From Ovoidimarina sediminis (GTDB lineage: Bacteria; Pseudomonadota; Alphaproteobacteria; Rhodobacterales; Rhodobacteraceae), in the NCBI RefSeq assembly GCF_032586175.1, contig NZ_JAWHTE010000005.1:190244-254243 (forward strand): a stretch of DNA of 64,000 nt. The letters run 5' to 3'. Positions 53,584 to 61,470 of the stretch are shown one piece after another. The notes below the pieces were generated by a model. It ran no database searches and was not told where the DNA came from. It saw only the letters and a program-made list of their open reading frames with translations. A program made the position numbers and the translations under genes. Numbering within the stretch: the stretch's first letter is position 1; each line of letters begins with the position of its first letter.

Positions 53584-55974
53584 CTACACCTCGCCCCGCC
53601 ATCCGTATTCATCTTCCAGCTTCGCGATCAAGTCCTGAACCGCTTTGTCGTTTTCCTTAGACCAATCATGGACGTCCGACTTGGATCTCTTGGCATTCTT
53701 TACGTCATTGATACTGGTTGGGTACCCAATGCTTGTAAGCCAATCGGCGAGCTCCTCGTATGTGCCCCGCTTTATGCTTTTCTTGTCATGTGCAAAGTCC
53801 TTCAGAAATTGCCGTTTGCACTGATCAACGAGAGCACCTTTGCCAGTGATGGCTCCCGAAGCTCTTAACACAGCCCGTTTCCTGAACTCCTCCCAAGCGT
53901 TCCAGTCATCCTCAGTCACTAAGCAATTGTTCTTTCTCCAACTATCAAATCGCTCACGGGAATCCTTGAAGTCTTCTATTTTCCTATGGGGCTTAGACTT
54001 TAGGGAAATGTGTTCATAATCGTTGCCACTGATGACTTTACCAACTTTGATCATTTCTGGTGTGTGCAATTCCCTCTTCCAGTCGAACTCAAGGCTTATT
54101 TTCTTCCATCGCTCCTCCATCAGAAGGTCCGAATCCTTGAGATGCATCTCCCTCATCGATGTCAGCTGACGTGTGAGCACTTCTGTCTTTGGGGTGCGCA
54201 GAAGGAAAAGCTCAAGCAACCAGTTGTTTTCTAGGATATCCTTATCGTCAGGTTTATCCTCTGTTGCCTCTTTAGGGATGGAAACGCCAGCCTTGGCTTT
54301 AAGGGCTGGCAACGCACTGTCGAGAACGCCGATCGTCAATTGGCCTCGGGTCTTCATGCACATGACCTGCGGAACCACGTGTTTAACCTCAATAATATCA
54401 CGTTTCCCAGTAAGTCGCTTAGCTTGACCGGCAAAGAACGTGCAGAGAGGACCGCTCAAATCCATATCTTTTGCCACTGCATTTGTGATGAAGCCGTCGG
54501 TGGTGGCGCTGATTGCTTCTTTGCCCTCCGGAATGCGGGTAAGGAGTTCGCCAAGCGTGGCACGAACAATTGAGGTTATGTAGGCGGCAAGAAAAGGCTG
54601 CGTTATTTTGGAAGGCGGTAGAGGTTTTGAGTCATTGCTGCGACTATCGAATACTCGTTTCTCCTGAAGTCCTTGAGCCACCTTGCCGTACAGGCTATTT
54701 CCGATTTCCTTCCACGCGCGCTCAAAGATGGAACCCTTCTTGTGGTCCTTGCGCTTGGACCGAACCATCTTGCTGAATAATTCAAATGGGCGGGTCTTAT
54801 CTGCCCACGGAACGATGAACCCAGACTGGATTTTTAACTTCGCACCTAGGGACCTCGCGAGCTCTATTTCTGGAGAGCCGCAATTAGACTCACCTTCCAA
54901 CGGGAAGATAAGTCCGTTGTCCGTGCGGATGGGTAAGCATGGATAGAGGCAATCATCGGGGAACTTGAACTTGACCCTGGCCAGTGCCAGTCGGTTCTTT
55001 CTGAAGTCCTTGACCTTCTTGGTGTGGTATAGCTTCTCCCAATCTGGGGTGCGAATTGCCGCCATCGCAGTGGAATACGCACCTGAGATATCGATGTCGG
55101 TCCAAAAATCGAAATGTGAGGGCCCAAAGCAAAATGCCTCGTTGCGACCGCCGTGGTAGCATTCAGTGGCAAGAGCCTCATTCTCATGAACCTTGGCAAG
55201 TGAGACAAGCTTTTTCTGTGTATGATACCGTCCGTTTATGAACTTCTTTTCTTTGACAGTCTCTTTACCAAGGACCGCATCTGATGAGATGCCGTTTGCA
55301 TCCCACAAATCGAAGAGGAGATTGTTGGCGATAGAGCCCAGTGTGAGTGGGACCATAAAGCCTTGCCCCTGTTCATCTGAGAACTCAGCAAGCTTCCACG
55401 CAAACTCAGCCGCTATCTCAGCATCTCGGATGGCATATTGTTCAAATAACACAGAATCATCTTGTAGGAGCTTGTCCATTGAGGACTTGTAGGCAGAGTT
55501 TATCTCGATTTTTGGAAGACCCAGAAGGTCACCCAGAGCAGAAAGAGAGGAGCCGCCTGGGGAGATCGTCAGTGTGTCTCGGCAGTGTACATCTATGAGA
55601 TGCTTGTTGCGGCTACTATCGTAGATCGAGCGTTTGAGTGGCCCTGCAAGAGACGCATAGGTTCCTCTTAGGGCATCCAGACTGCGAGATAGCTTCTTGT
55701 AATCCTTGAAGCTGGCAAAATCTGCTCTACTGAAGTGTGCGCAAGCGTAAACCTCATTAGGCCAAGTTCTGTCTAGCACGCCATCGTCCCGCGCTGCCAT
55801 GATGGCCCTGGCAATAAGCTGATCGAATGTAAGTTTATCTTTATCCTTCTCTGAGGATGTATAGACGATCCCTTTGGATAACCCTTTTTCGGTTTTGACC
55901 GCGTACTGGTAGCTAAGGACCGCATTACGCTCTCCCCGCTTCACATACTCGCTATCAAATCCAATGATGATCAT
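53584..55974 (-). CDS. Family B DNA polymerase, piPolB (primer-independent) type
   Basis: 796 residues from ATG 55974 (GAAGG upstream; TTG/ATG extensions overlap the upstream gene). The 3'-5' exonuclease is intact: ExoI D7-S-E9, ExoII around H80-D85, ExoIII Y180-x3-D184. Polymerase motif A is D295-ISGAY, motif B K422-x3-NSLYG, Tx2GR-like T467-SIVR, motif C TTDG at 491-494. KTRG stands at 541-544, where other family B enzymes have K-x-Y; I recall this as diagnostic of piPolB. A basic C-terminal extension of about 250 residues follows. It should copy the element and, if truly piPolB, start synthesis without a primer. Confidence 0.9.
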   Translation of the reverse strand: MIIIGFDSEYVKRGERNAVLSYQYAVKTEKGLSKGIVYTSSEKDKDKLTFDQLIARAIMAARDDGVLDRTWPNEVYACAHFSRADFASFKDYKKLSRSLDALRGTYASLAGPLKRSIYDSSRNKHLIDVHCRDTLTISPGGSSLSALGDLLGLPKIEINSAYKSSMDKLLQDDSVLFEQYAIRDAEIAAEFAWKLAEFSDEQGQGFMVPLTLGSIANNLLFDLWDANGISSDAVLGKETVKEKKFINGRYHTQKKLVSLAKVHENEALATECYHGGRNEAFCFGPSHFDFWTDIDISGAYSTAMAAIRTPDWEKLYHTKKVKDFRKNRLALARVKFKFPDDCLYPCLPIRTDNGLIFPLEGESNCGSPEIELARSLGAKLKIQSGFIVPWADKTRPFELFSKMVRSKRKDHKKGSIFERAWKEIGNSLYGKVAQGLQEKRVFDSRSNDSKPLPPSKITQPFLAAYITSIVRATLGELLTRIPEGKEAISATTDGFITNAVAKDMDLSGPLCTFFAGQAKRLTGKRDIIEVKHVVPQVMCMKTRGQLTIGVLDSALPALKAKAGVSIPKEATEDKPDDKDILENNWLLELFLLRTPKTEVLTRQLTSMREMHLKDSDLLMEERWKKISLEFDWKRELHTPEMIKVGKVISGNDYEHISLKSKPHRKIEDFKDSRERFDSWRKNNCLVTEDDWNAWEEFRKRAVLRASGAITGKGALVDQCKRQFLKDFAHDKKSIKRGTYEELADWLTSIGYPTSINDVKNAKRSKSDVHDWSKENDKAVQDLIAKLEDEYGWRGEV

Positions 55975-55984
55975 GGAGCCTTCA

Positions 55985-56248
55985 TCAATGCACCCGCCGG
56001 GCACTCCCATTTCCTTCACCGCCCTCAGCTTCGTCTGCCATCCTCATACCCTCTTCCACCATGCTCAGGATATCTGGAGCTGAAACCCCAGCACTGGTGA
56101 GGCTGGCGACCATCTCGACGATGAAGCGGTCAGTCAGGCAATCAACACAAATATTCTGTTCCAGCGCCCGATTCCGCAGTGCCGGCAGCTCATTTTCAAC
56201 GAAGTCTTCGAAGGCAGGGTCGCCATCATGCAGTTGTTTGTCTGCCAC
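55985..56248 (-). CDS. Small acidic protein upstream of piPolB, unknown
   Basis: 87 residues from GTG 56248, with AAAGGA 6 bases upstream. It is helical and acidic (AFEDFVENELPALRNRALEQ, VSAPDILSMVEEGMRMADEAEG) with two cysteines (NICVDCLTD) that could coordinate metal. It ends ten bases before the polymerase start and is certainly co-transcribed with it. It may be a polymerase partner or regulator (inference). Confidence 0.7.
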   Translation of the reverse strand: MADKQLHDGDPAFEDFVENELPALRNRALEQNICVDCLTDRFIVEMVASLTSAGVSAPDILSMVEEGMRMADEAEGGEGNGSARRVH

Positions 56249-56338
56249 GTGTTTTTCCTTTTGCTCAAGCAACCGGATGAAGCCTGCTTTCCCTTAGACG
56301 CTGTCAGCTTGCAAAACATGGCAACTGTTTGGTTGCTG

Positions 56339-56764
56339 TCAGTTCTGCTTACCCTTGTAGGGAGCATCCTGTGCCTTCCAGAGCGCTGCTTTCTCCTTGG
56401 CCTTTTCTACTTCGGCATCCGATAGGTTGTGCTTGGACTTGATATCAGGGGACATGCGGTAGAGCGGCGTGTCGTCCTCAAGGATATAGCTCGGTCGCCT
56501 CGGCTTCTTCGGCTTGGCTTCTGCCTTGGTCTTGGTGGCACTGGATGAGCTACCTTTAACTTGCTTCCTCAGATCATTTGCCAGCTTCTCCACGGCTTCA
56601 AGTACATCTTCCGCCACATCGTGGAAATTTGCCTTCTGCGCCTTCTTAACGAAGTCCTGAAACTTAGGTTTGACCTCTTTGATCAACTCATCAACATCGC
56701 CCTTCGCCTTGGTTCGAGCTTCTTCGAATATCTCCGACCAGTCTCTTTCCTTGTTCTTTGCCAT
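56339..56764 (-). CDS. Lysine-rich coiled-coil protein upstream of piPolB, unknown
   Basis: 141 residues from ATG 56764 with GGGAG upstream. Residues 1-70 form a long charged helix (IFEEARTKAKGDVDELIKEV, FHDVAEDVLEAVEKLANDL). A Ser/Lys/Pro-rich linker (KGSSSSATKTKAEAKPKKP) and a C-terminal helical segment (HNLSDAEVEKAKEKAALW) follow. The high lysine content suggests nucleic-acid binding. It is the first gene of the apparent operon with the 87-residue protein and piPolB. No family recognised. Confidence 0.75.
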   Translation of the reverse strand: MAKNKERDWSEIFEEARTKAKGDVDELIKEVKPKFQDFVKKAQKANFHDVAEDVLEAVEKLANDLRKQVKGSSSSATKTKAEAKPKKPRRPSYILEDDTPLYRMSPDIKSKHNLSDAEVEKAKEKAALWKAQDAPYKGKQN

Positions 56765-56858
56765 TAGTTTCTCCCTTGTGCTGTAGGTTCAGGCTAGGGG
56801 TAGCTTCGCCTGCATTCAATGGTACCTTCGTGGTGCCGTGTTTGCTGAATGTCTTGAG

Positions 56859-57125
56859 ATGGCCGAAGAAGAGCCGGAACTCACCTACTCTGATCACTGT
56901 GGTAGCTACCTCGTTGACGGGGAGCGGGTCGAGGTCTTGATCTACAAGCTCGAAAGTGATGCCGGATGGGTGCTGGAGGTGGTGAACGGCAATGGCACAT
57001 CCACCGTATGGGATCAGCCATTCATCTCGGACGGTATGGCATGGCGTGAGTTTGCAAAGACAGTCGAAGACGAGGGCATCCGGGCGTTCTGGGATGAGGA
57101 AGACCCCAGGGGACGGCTGCAGTGA
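56859..57125 (+). CDS. Small acidic protein divergent from piPolB operon, unknown
   Basis: 88 residues from ATG 56859 (GTG 56838 is an alternative). It contains HCGSYLVDGERVEVLIYKLES and WVLEVVNGNGTSTVWDQPFISDGMAWREF, a compact beta-alpha pattern with many acidic residues and a GTSTVWD strand. No family recognised. It is divergent from the polymerase operon over about 95 bases that must contain both promoters. Confidence 0.65.
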   Translation: MAEEEPELTYSDHCGSYLVDGERVEVLIYKLESDAGWVLEVVNGNGTSTVWDQPFISDGMAWREFAKTVEDEGIRAFWDEEDPRGRLQ

Positions 57126-57266
57126 GGGGCTGAAGAGGGCTCATGTCCCGATCAAGGATTAGGATCTTTGCGGACGACTTTGACGGACATCAAGAGACCA
57201 AGTGATTCTGCGATTACAATCGCAAAATAGCAATCCTTAGGGGACCGAGAACGGGATCAACAAGAA

Positions 57267-58451
57267 ATGGAAGCCTATCGATATTCACCCCTTTCCGGAT
57301 TTCTCATGGGGGCGGTTACGATCTTCCTCTGGGCCGTTGTTTGGTTCTTTGGGGCTGCCATCGGAGGGGGGCCACCTCAAACTGCTGGAGCGGCAATAGG
57401 AGCCGTGATCGGTCTGACACTGATTTCCACTGGGATGAGTTTTTTGTGCGCCTGGATGGTACTTCGTTTGTTTGGTTTGGGATGGTCTGCACTTATCGCA
57501 ATCTCAAGCCTTGTCTTGACAGCGGTGATCGCAGGCACTGAGGGTTGGGCATTTATACTTTTGATCTTCTTCGTCTTTTTGTTCCCAGCACTTGGTTCAG
57601 TGGATCAAATCCTCTTGGCTAAGAAGCTGAACAAGAACGAAGGGCTGCTTGGGGGAAGAAATCTCACTGCCGCAATAATCGTTTATTTAGCCGCGCTGTC
57701 GGCTCTACTGGCATTCACGCGACCGGCAACGTTTACCGACCTGCATTCACTTACCTACTTTTCCACTTCGAAGCTCAATCTAACGGCAATTTCACGCGCG
57801 ATTTCAGCAGGCGACGATGTCAATGCGCGCACTAGTGGCTATTATGGGGGGGGAACTGCACTTCACTTTGCTGCCAAGCGCGATAGCCCAGAATTGATTA
57901 AGATGCTACTTGATGCAGGTGCTGACGTCTCATTGCGTGATGACCTGGGAAACACTGCACTGCACGTGGCCGCAAAATACAGCAGGTCGGTAGATGTTGT
58001 CCGCGAGTTATTGAATGCCGGCTCAGATATCCATGCGCGCAGCAATACAGGCTCTACTCCACTGCTTGCAGCCGCTTCACGCCCCGGGGGTTTTGAAGAG
58101 AACCACGCGGAGGTAGTGATACTATTGATTGCGGCGGGTGCTGACGCGAGAACGAAGAGCGATCTTGGGGATACGCCTCTCTATCGTGCTGCCAGTGCGA
58201 AGGACTCGCGCGTGTTATCTGCGATCTTGGAGGCCGGTGCGGATGTGAATGCTGTGAGCGATTGGAATGGAGAAGCTCCTCTACATAAAGCGGCGAAGTA
58301 TGGCGATCTAAGGAATATCAAGCTACTGATCGCTGCAGGCGCTGACTTGAACGCACGTGACGAGTCCGGGCGGACGCCACTTGACTTGGCTCGCTCCAGC
58401 GGAAGGGCCCCAGCTATCATCGATGCTCTTGGGCACGAAGTACTGGATTAG
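57267..58451 (+). CDS. Membrane-anchored ankyrin-repeat protein
   Basis: 394 residues. Residues 10-160 contain about five transmembrane helices (MGAVTIFLWAVVWFFGAAI, AGAAIGAVIGLTLISTGMSF, GWAFILLIFFVFLFPALG, AIIVYLAALSALLAF). Residues 175-385 hold six ankyrin repeats with the G-T-A/P-L-H-x-A-A signature (GGTALHFAAKRDSPEL, GNTALHVAAKYSRS, GEAPLHKAAKYGDL, GRTPLDLARSSGR). Ankyrin arrays mediate protein binding. It sits between piPolB and integrase and is likely cargo. Confidence 0.85.
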   Translation: MEAYRYSPLSGFLMGAVTIFLWAVVWFFGAAIGGGPPQTAGAAIGAVIGLTLISTGMSFLCAWMVLRLFGLGWSALIAISSLVLTAVIAGTEGWAFILLIFFVFLFPALGSVDQILLAKKLNKNEGLLGGRNLTAAIIVYLAALSALLAFTRPATFTDLHSLTYFSTSKLNLTAISRAISAGDDVNARTSGYYGGGTALHFAAKRDSPELIKMLLDAGADVSLRDDLGNTALHVAAKYSRSVDVVRELLNAGSDIHARSNTGSTPLLAAASRPGGFEENHAEVVILLIAAGADARTKSDLGDTPLYRAASAKDSRVLSAILEAGADVNAVSDWNGEAPLHKAAKYGDLRNIKLLIAAGADLNARDESGRTPLDLARSSGRAPAIIDALGHEVLD

Positions 58452-58724
58452 GAACCACCAGAGGTCAGCGGTTAAATGTCTGCCGTCGGCGCCGATCCGT
58501 CACTGTGAGTGGGGCAACGCAATTGAGGATAAAGGGCCTGTTAGGACGGGCGAGCCGGGCGACGGCGACCGATCGAGGCGTGGCGGTTCACCTCTTCAAT
58601 CCGCGCACTCAAGTTCAGGCGAACTTATGAACTCCCAGCGTCTAAAGCTTAGAAGGGATCACTGGCGCTGAATCCAACAGCGCGGTTTCGGCGTAAGCCG
58701 TCGTTGACGCTGGGTATGGCTCAC

Positions 58725-60089
58725 CTAATCACCATCGGGCGGAATAATCCTCGTCTCCCCTCGATTAGGGAACTTCGCTGGCTCCATCTGCTTTACGAGA
58801 TTCTTCTGCTTCTTCTTCGGCATCGCTGAGAGGGCCTCATCCGCCGCCTTCTGTTGCTCCAACTCTTCCCTCAGCCCCGGCCAAGCGTACTCGAAGAAAC
58901 CTTCAGACACTTTCTCGAACACCTGCCGCATGGCGTCGATCTGAGGGACAATATAGCCTTCAGTGACGTCTCCAGACTTATGGTTCAATGCTCTCTTGAT
59001 CATGTCATGCGACACACCGAGCTTTGAAGCATGGGTTGCGAATGTCCTTCGAAGATCGTGCAAAGTGAACTGTAGTCCAGTTGCCTCACATATAGCTTTG
59101 AGCTGGCTCTTCGGCTCGGTCATGTGCTTTTCACCATCATAGCGGGATGGGAAGACATAAGGGCTTCTACGCTCTTCAATTGCAGCTTTTTGGGCCTTAA
59201 GCGTTGACATTGCTGACGTCGACAAGGGTACGAAGTGATCTCTGCCATTCTTCGTATCGTGCACGGTGAGGTAAGCTTTTTCCCAATCAATAGTGTCCCA
59301 CGTGAGTTGAAGTGCTTCAGTCTTTCGCAGTCCGGTAAAGAGTAGCAGCTTTACGAAGTTGGCCCCCTGCTCGGTAATCCCATACTTCTTCATCTCCGCC
59401 TTGAGGTCAGATCGGTCTGCAGTAATCGACCGTCGCTCAAAGTACAGAAAATCTATAAGTCGATGTATGTCCTCGTCGGAGAGGTAGTGCTGCCTTCGCT
59501 GAGGGGTTCGCCTGAGACTCTTCTGCTTCAAGATTATACAGGGGTTCGCAGTGATTGTGTCGTCCGCCATTGCCCAGTTGCAGACGCCAGACAGAATTGC
59601 GAAGGCTTTGTTTGCAGTGCGTTCACCGCGCATGCCTAAAACCATGCGAAACTTCTTCTCAACATCTGCCTTGGTGATGGCCGCTATCGGTCTCTTGGCC
59701 CAGTCGGCGAACACCAGGCGGAAGCATCCTCTGTAGTCTCTCACCGTACTCGGCTTCCGCTCCTTTCCGGCCATGAATTCCTCAAACACCACCGAGAGGC
59801 TCCTGTTGGCGCGCATGGCCGCCTCTCGCTCTGCCTTTGGGTCTTTGCCCATTTGCATGTCCGCAAGGATTTTCGAAGCTTCTCTGCGCGCCTGATCGAC
59901 TGAGAGTGCAGGATAAGTTCCTATTGTAATGCGCTTTGTTCCCGCGCCTTTAATCCGTCCTTCTGCGATGAAGCTCTTTCGTCCCCTTGGAGTGACCTTG
60001 AGGCCAAAGCCACGTGTTTGATCGTCTCTTAGAAAGTAATCCTTTGGCTCAGGCTTTGCGGCTTTGACGGAGCGCTCCGTAAGAGGCAT
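58725..60089 (-). CDS. Tyrosine recombinase/integrase (DUF4102-type)
   Basis: 454 residues from ATG 60089 (GTG 60098 is an alternative). The N-terminal DUF4102 arm-binding domain (LTERSVKAAKPEPKDYFLRD, GRKSFIAEGRIKG) and SAM-like core-binding domain precede the catalytic domain, with R255 (TGLRKTE), K280 (HDTKNGRDH), H344-x2-R347 (LHDLRRTFATH), H370 (LNHKSGDVTE) and nucleophile Y379. All six residues are intact, so it should be active. TAGACA motifs lie just upstream of the start, implying self-regulation when it binds its arm sites. Confidence 0.95.
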   Translation of the reverse strand: MPLTERSVKAAKPEPKDYFLRDDQTRGFGLKVTPRGRKSFIAEGRIKGAGTKRITIGTYPALSVDQARREASKILADMQMGKDPKAEREAAMRANRSLSVVFEEFMAGKERKPSTVRDYRGCFRLVFADWAKRPIAAITKADVEKKFRMVLGMRGERTANKAFAILSGVCNWAMADDTITANPCIILKQKSLRRTPQRRQHYLSDEDIHRLIDFLYFERRSITADRSDLKAEMKKYGITEQGANFVKLLLFTGLRKTEALQLTWDTIDWEKAYLTVHDTKNGRDHFVPLSTSAMSTLKAQKAAIEERRSPYVFPSRYDGEKHMTEPKSQLKAICEATGLQFTLHDLRRTFATHASKLGVSHDMIKRALNHKSGDVTEGYIVPQIDAMRQVFEKVSEGFFEYAWPGLREELEQQKAADEALSAMPKKKQKNLVKQMEPAKFPNRGETRIIPPDGD

Positions 60090-60101
60090 GCTTTGCACCT
60101 A

Positions 60102-60133
60102 GTAGACATCAGTAGACGTAAAAAAATAGACAG
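60102..60133. repeat. Probable integrase arm sites, right end
   Basis: GTAGACAT at 60102-60109 and GTAGACGT at 60112-60119 (10 bases apart), followed by ATAGACAG at about 60126-60133. They lie directly upstream of the integrase start and match GGTAGACA at the left end. Confidence 0.65.
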
Positions 60134-60199
60134 ATAGCAGACGACATGGCAAGTTATTGTCAATAATTAATGGCAAAAATGAGCTCAAGAAGCATGTCC

Positions 60200-60273
60200 C
60201 CCATAGCTCAACTGGATAGAGCAGCTGACTTCTAATCAGCAGGTTCGGGGTTCGAGTCCTCGTGGGATCGCCA
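60200..60273 (+). repeat. attR: 74-bp copy of tRNA-Arg(TCT)
   Basis: Identical to 44861-44934. The three bases before it are TCC instead of GGT, so acceptor-stem positions 1-3 no longer pair with C72, T71 and A70. This copy would be a damaged tRNA despite an intact anticodon arm, T arm and CCA. The left copy is therefore the working gene, and this one marks the right end of the element. Confidence 0.93.
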
Positions 60274-60550
60274 ATGAAAACAATGACTTAAGTCGCATTC
60301 TCTGTTTTAGGCGTGGCATCCGGGTTGCAAGCGGGTGACAAAACCTCGCTCTTGCCCCGATTTTTAGCTTCCCGAAAAGGTCCTGCTGGCAGGCTTCCTA
60401 GCCGGTCCTCGGCTCACTGGCGCTGACACAAGCTGTCTGCATGCAATGCAAACTGGTCAGGGGTCGCTTCGCAGGCCTTTTCCTTGGGGCGACCTTCCCC
60501 GGTACCGACCACTTCACGATCAGGTATAGTGCCTCCGCACGGAGAGGCAG

Positions 60551-60688
60551 ATGGCACAGGAACAGCAGGAGACACAGAAGGTCTGGACCAAGGAAGACCT
60601 GAGGGCAGCCGGGATACCGGAGGGCCTGCGCCCAATCGCGACGTGGTGGGACACGCTGGCAGAGATGAAGGCGGATCTCAAGGAGTAG
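60551..60688 (+). CDS. Small protein of 45 residues, tentative
   Basis: ATG 60551 follows GGAG by about 6 bases; the frame ends at TAG 60686-60688. The product (AQEQQETQKVWTKEDLRAAG, ATWWDTLAEMKADLKE) is charged and helical. It is convergent with the terminase-like gene. No family. Confidence 0.5.
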   Translation: MAQEQQETQKVWTKEDLRAAGIPEGLRPIATWWDTLAEMKADLKE

Positions 60689-60693
60689 TCGGA

Positions 60694-61203
60694 CTAGTCC
60701 TCTCGGCATCCTTTCACGGCACCGACCAGCTTCAGCTTCGCCATGCGCTCAGCAAGTTCGGCCTCCAACTCAGCGAGGGAGCGATCATCGTCCTTTGCTG
60801 GAGGTTTCTCGACGAACAGGCCTACTGTCTTTCCCAGAAGCTCTGCGGCCCGTAGACGGGTCGTCTCAGAGGCTCCTGAGGTCATCATCTTCTCAAGGTG
60901 GGCTGTGACCCTATAGGCCCTCATATGGGCCTGCAGGCGTTCCTCTTCCTGTCGTGCGGCCACGAGTTCGGCGATCCTCATCGCCACCTTCTCCTTCCGG
61001 CTTAGGCGATGGGCCTCTCGCCAGACCGACGGCTGAGACATGCCGGACGCGTCGTAGACCTCCCGATAGGCGGCACTGAAGTTCAGCCCGTCCGCGACGA
61101 GGTGTGCGAAGCGTTCCTGCTTCTCGGTCAGGCCAGCCCAGATGGGGGCCGAAACCTGATCATTTGCCGGGCCGAGTGTCCTAGGTTGGCTCTCCATTTC
61201 CAT
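60694..61203 (-). CDS. Terminase small subunit-like protein
   Basis: 169 residues. LTEKQERFAHLVADGLNFSAAYREVYD near 25 and the helix-turn-helix QPSVWREAHRLSRKEKVAMRIAEL are typical of phage terminase small subunits of the Terminase_2 type. The C-terminal half is a Lys/Glu/Ala-rich helix (RSLAELEAELAERMAKLKL). No large subunit or capsid gene is near, so it may be a prophage remnant or a domesticated DNA-binding protein. ATG 61197 is an alternative start. Confidence 0.65.
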   Translation of the reverse strand: MEMESQPRTLGPANDQVSAPIWAGLTEKQERFAHLVADGLNFSAAYREVYDASGMSQPSVWREAHRLSRKEKVAMRIAELVAARQEEERLQAHMRAYRVTAHLEKMMTSGASETTRLRAAELLGKTVGLFVEKPPAKDDDRSLAELEAELAERMAKLKLVGAVKGCRED

Positions 61204-61470
61204 CCAACTATGTCAGTGTTGCTGACTTAGCTTAGCATACCCATCGCCGTTGCAGCACTGAGAAATCCACTCATTGAGATCAGGGCCTAAAGATCACCGC
61301 TTCTCGCCAGAATTGAATTGTACATGACACTCAGCGTAATCGAAGATGGCTAGTGACCGGTCTGCCGGGCAGAGCGGTCATCCGACTACTTTGCTCAGAT
61401 GACTGCGTTGAGCCCACTTTGACAAATTCTGCGACCTGCACCAACGTCTGGATTGGAAGGAGGCAGAGAG

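Larger units (their letters stand above)
44861..60273. mobile_element. Integrative element with piPolB-type DNA polymerase (pipolin), inserted in tRNA-Arg(TCT)
   Basis: A 15.4-kb region bounded by exact 74-bp direct repeats of tRNA-Arg(TCT). It contains a tyrosine integrase just inside the right repeat, tandem TAGACA motifs inside both ends (probable integrase arm sites), a family B DNA polymerase with KTRG motif, and about fifteen cargo genes. Visible base composition is clearly lower in GC than both flanks. No conjugation genes, relaxase, capsid or terminase are inside the repeats, so it is neither a phage nor an ICE. Integrase plus piPolB plus tRNA att repeats is the definition of a pipolin, which I consider the best reading. 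Confidence 0.85.

Noticed and set aside
53584..55974. Protein-primed (phi29-like) polymerase
   Set aside because: No terminal-protein gene or linear-genome inverted termini are visible, and KTRG stands where protein-primed enzymes have K-x-Y. A sequence tree would settle it.
44861..60273. Reading the island as a conventional prophage or ICE
   Set aside because: There is no capsid, tail, portal, lysis, relaxase or type IV secretion gene inside the repeats. The only replication gene is the PolB.
60200..60273. A second functional tRNA-Arg
   Set aside because: The first three acceptor bases do not pair and the copy sits exactly at the element boundary, so it is an attachment-site remnant.
60398..60709. 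Minus-strand frame of 103 codons
   Set aside because: It overlaps a better-supported 45-codon plus-strand gene with a ribosome binding site, and its sequence is Leu/Pro/Arg-rich with no domain.
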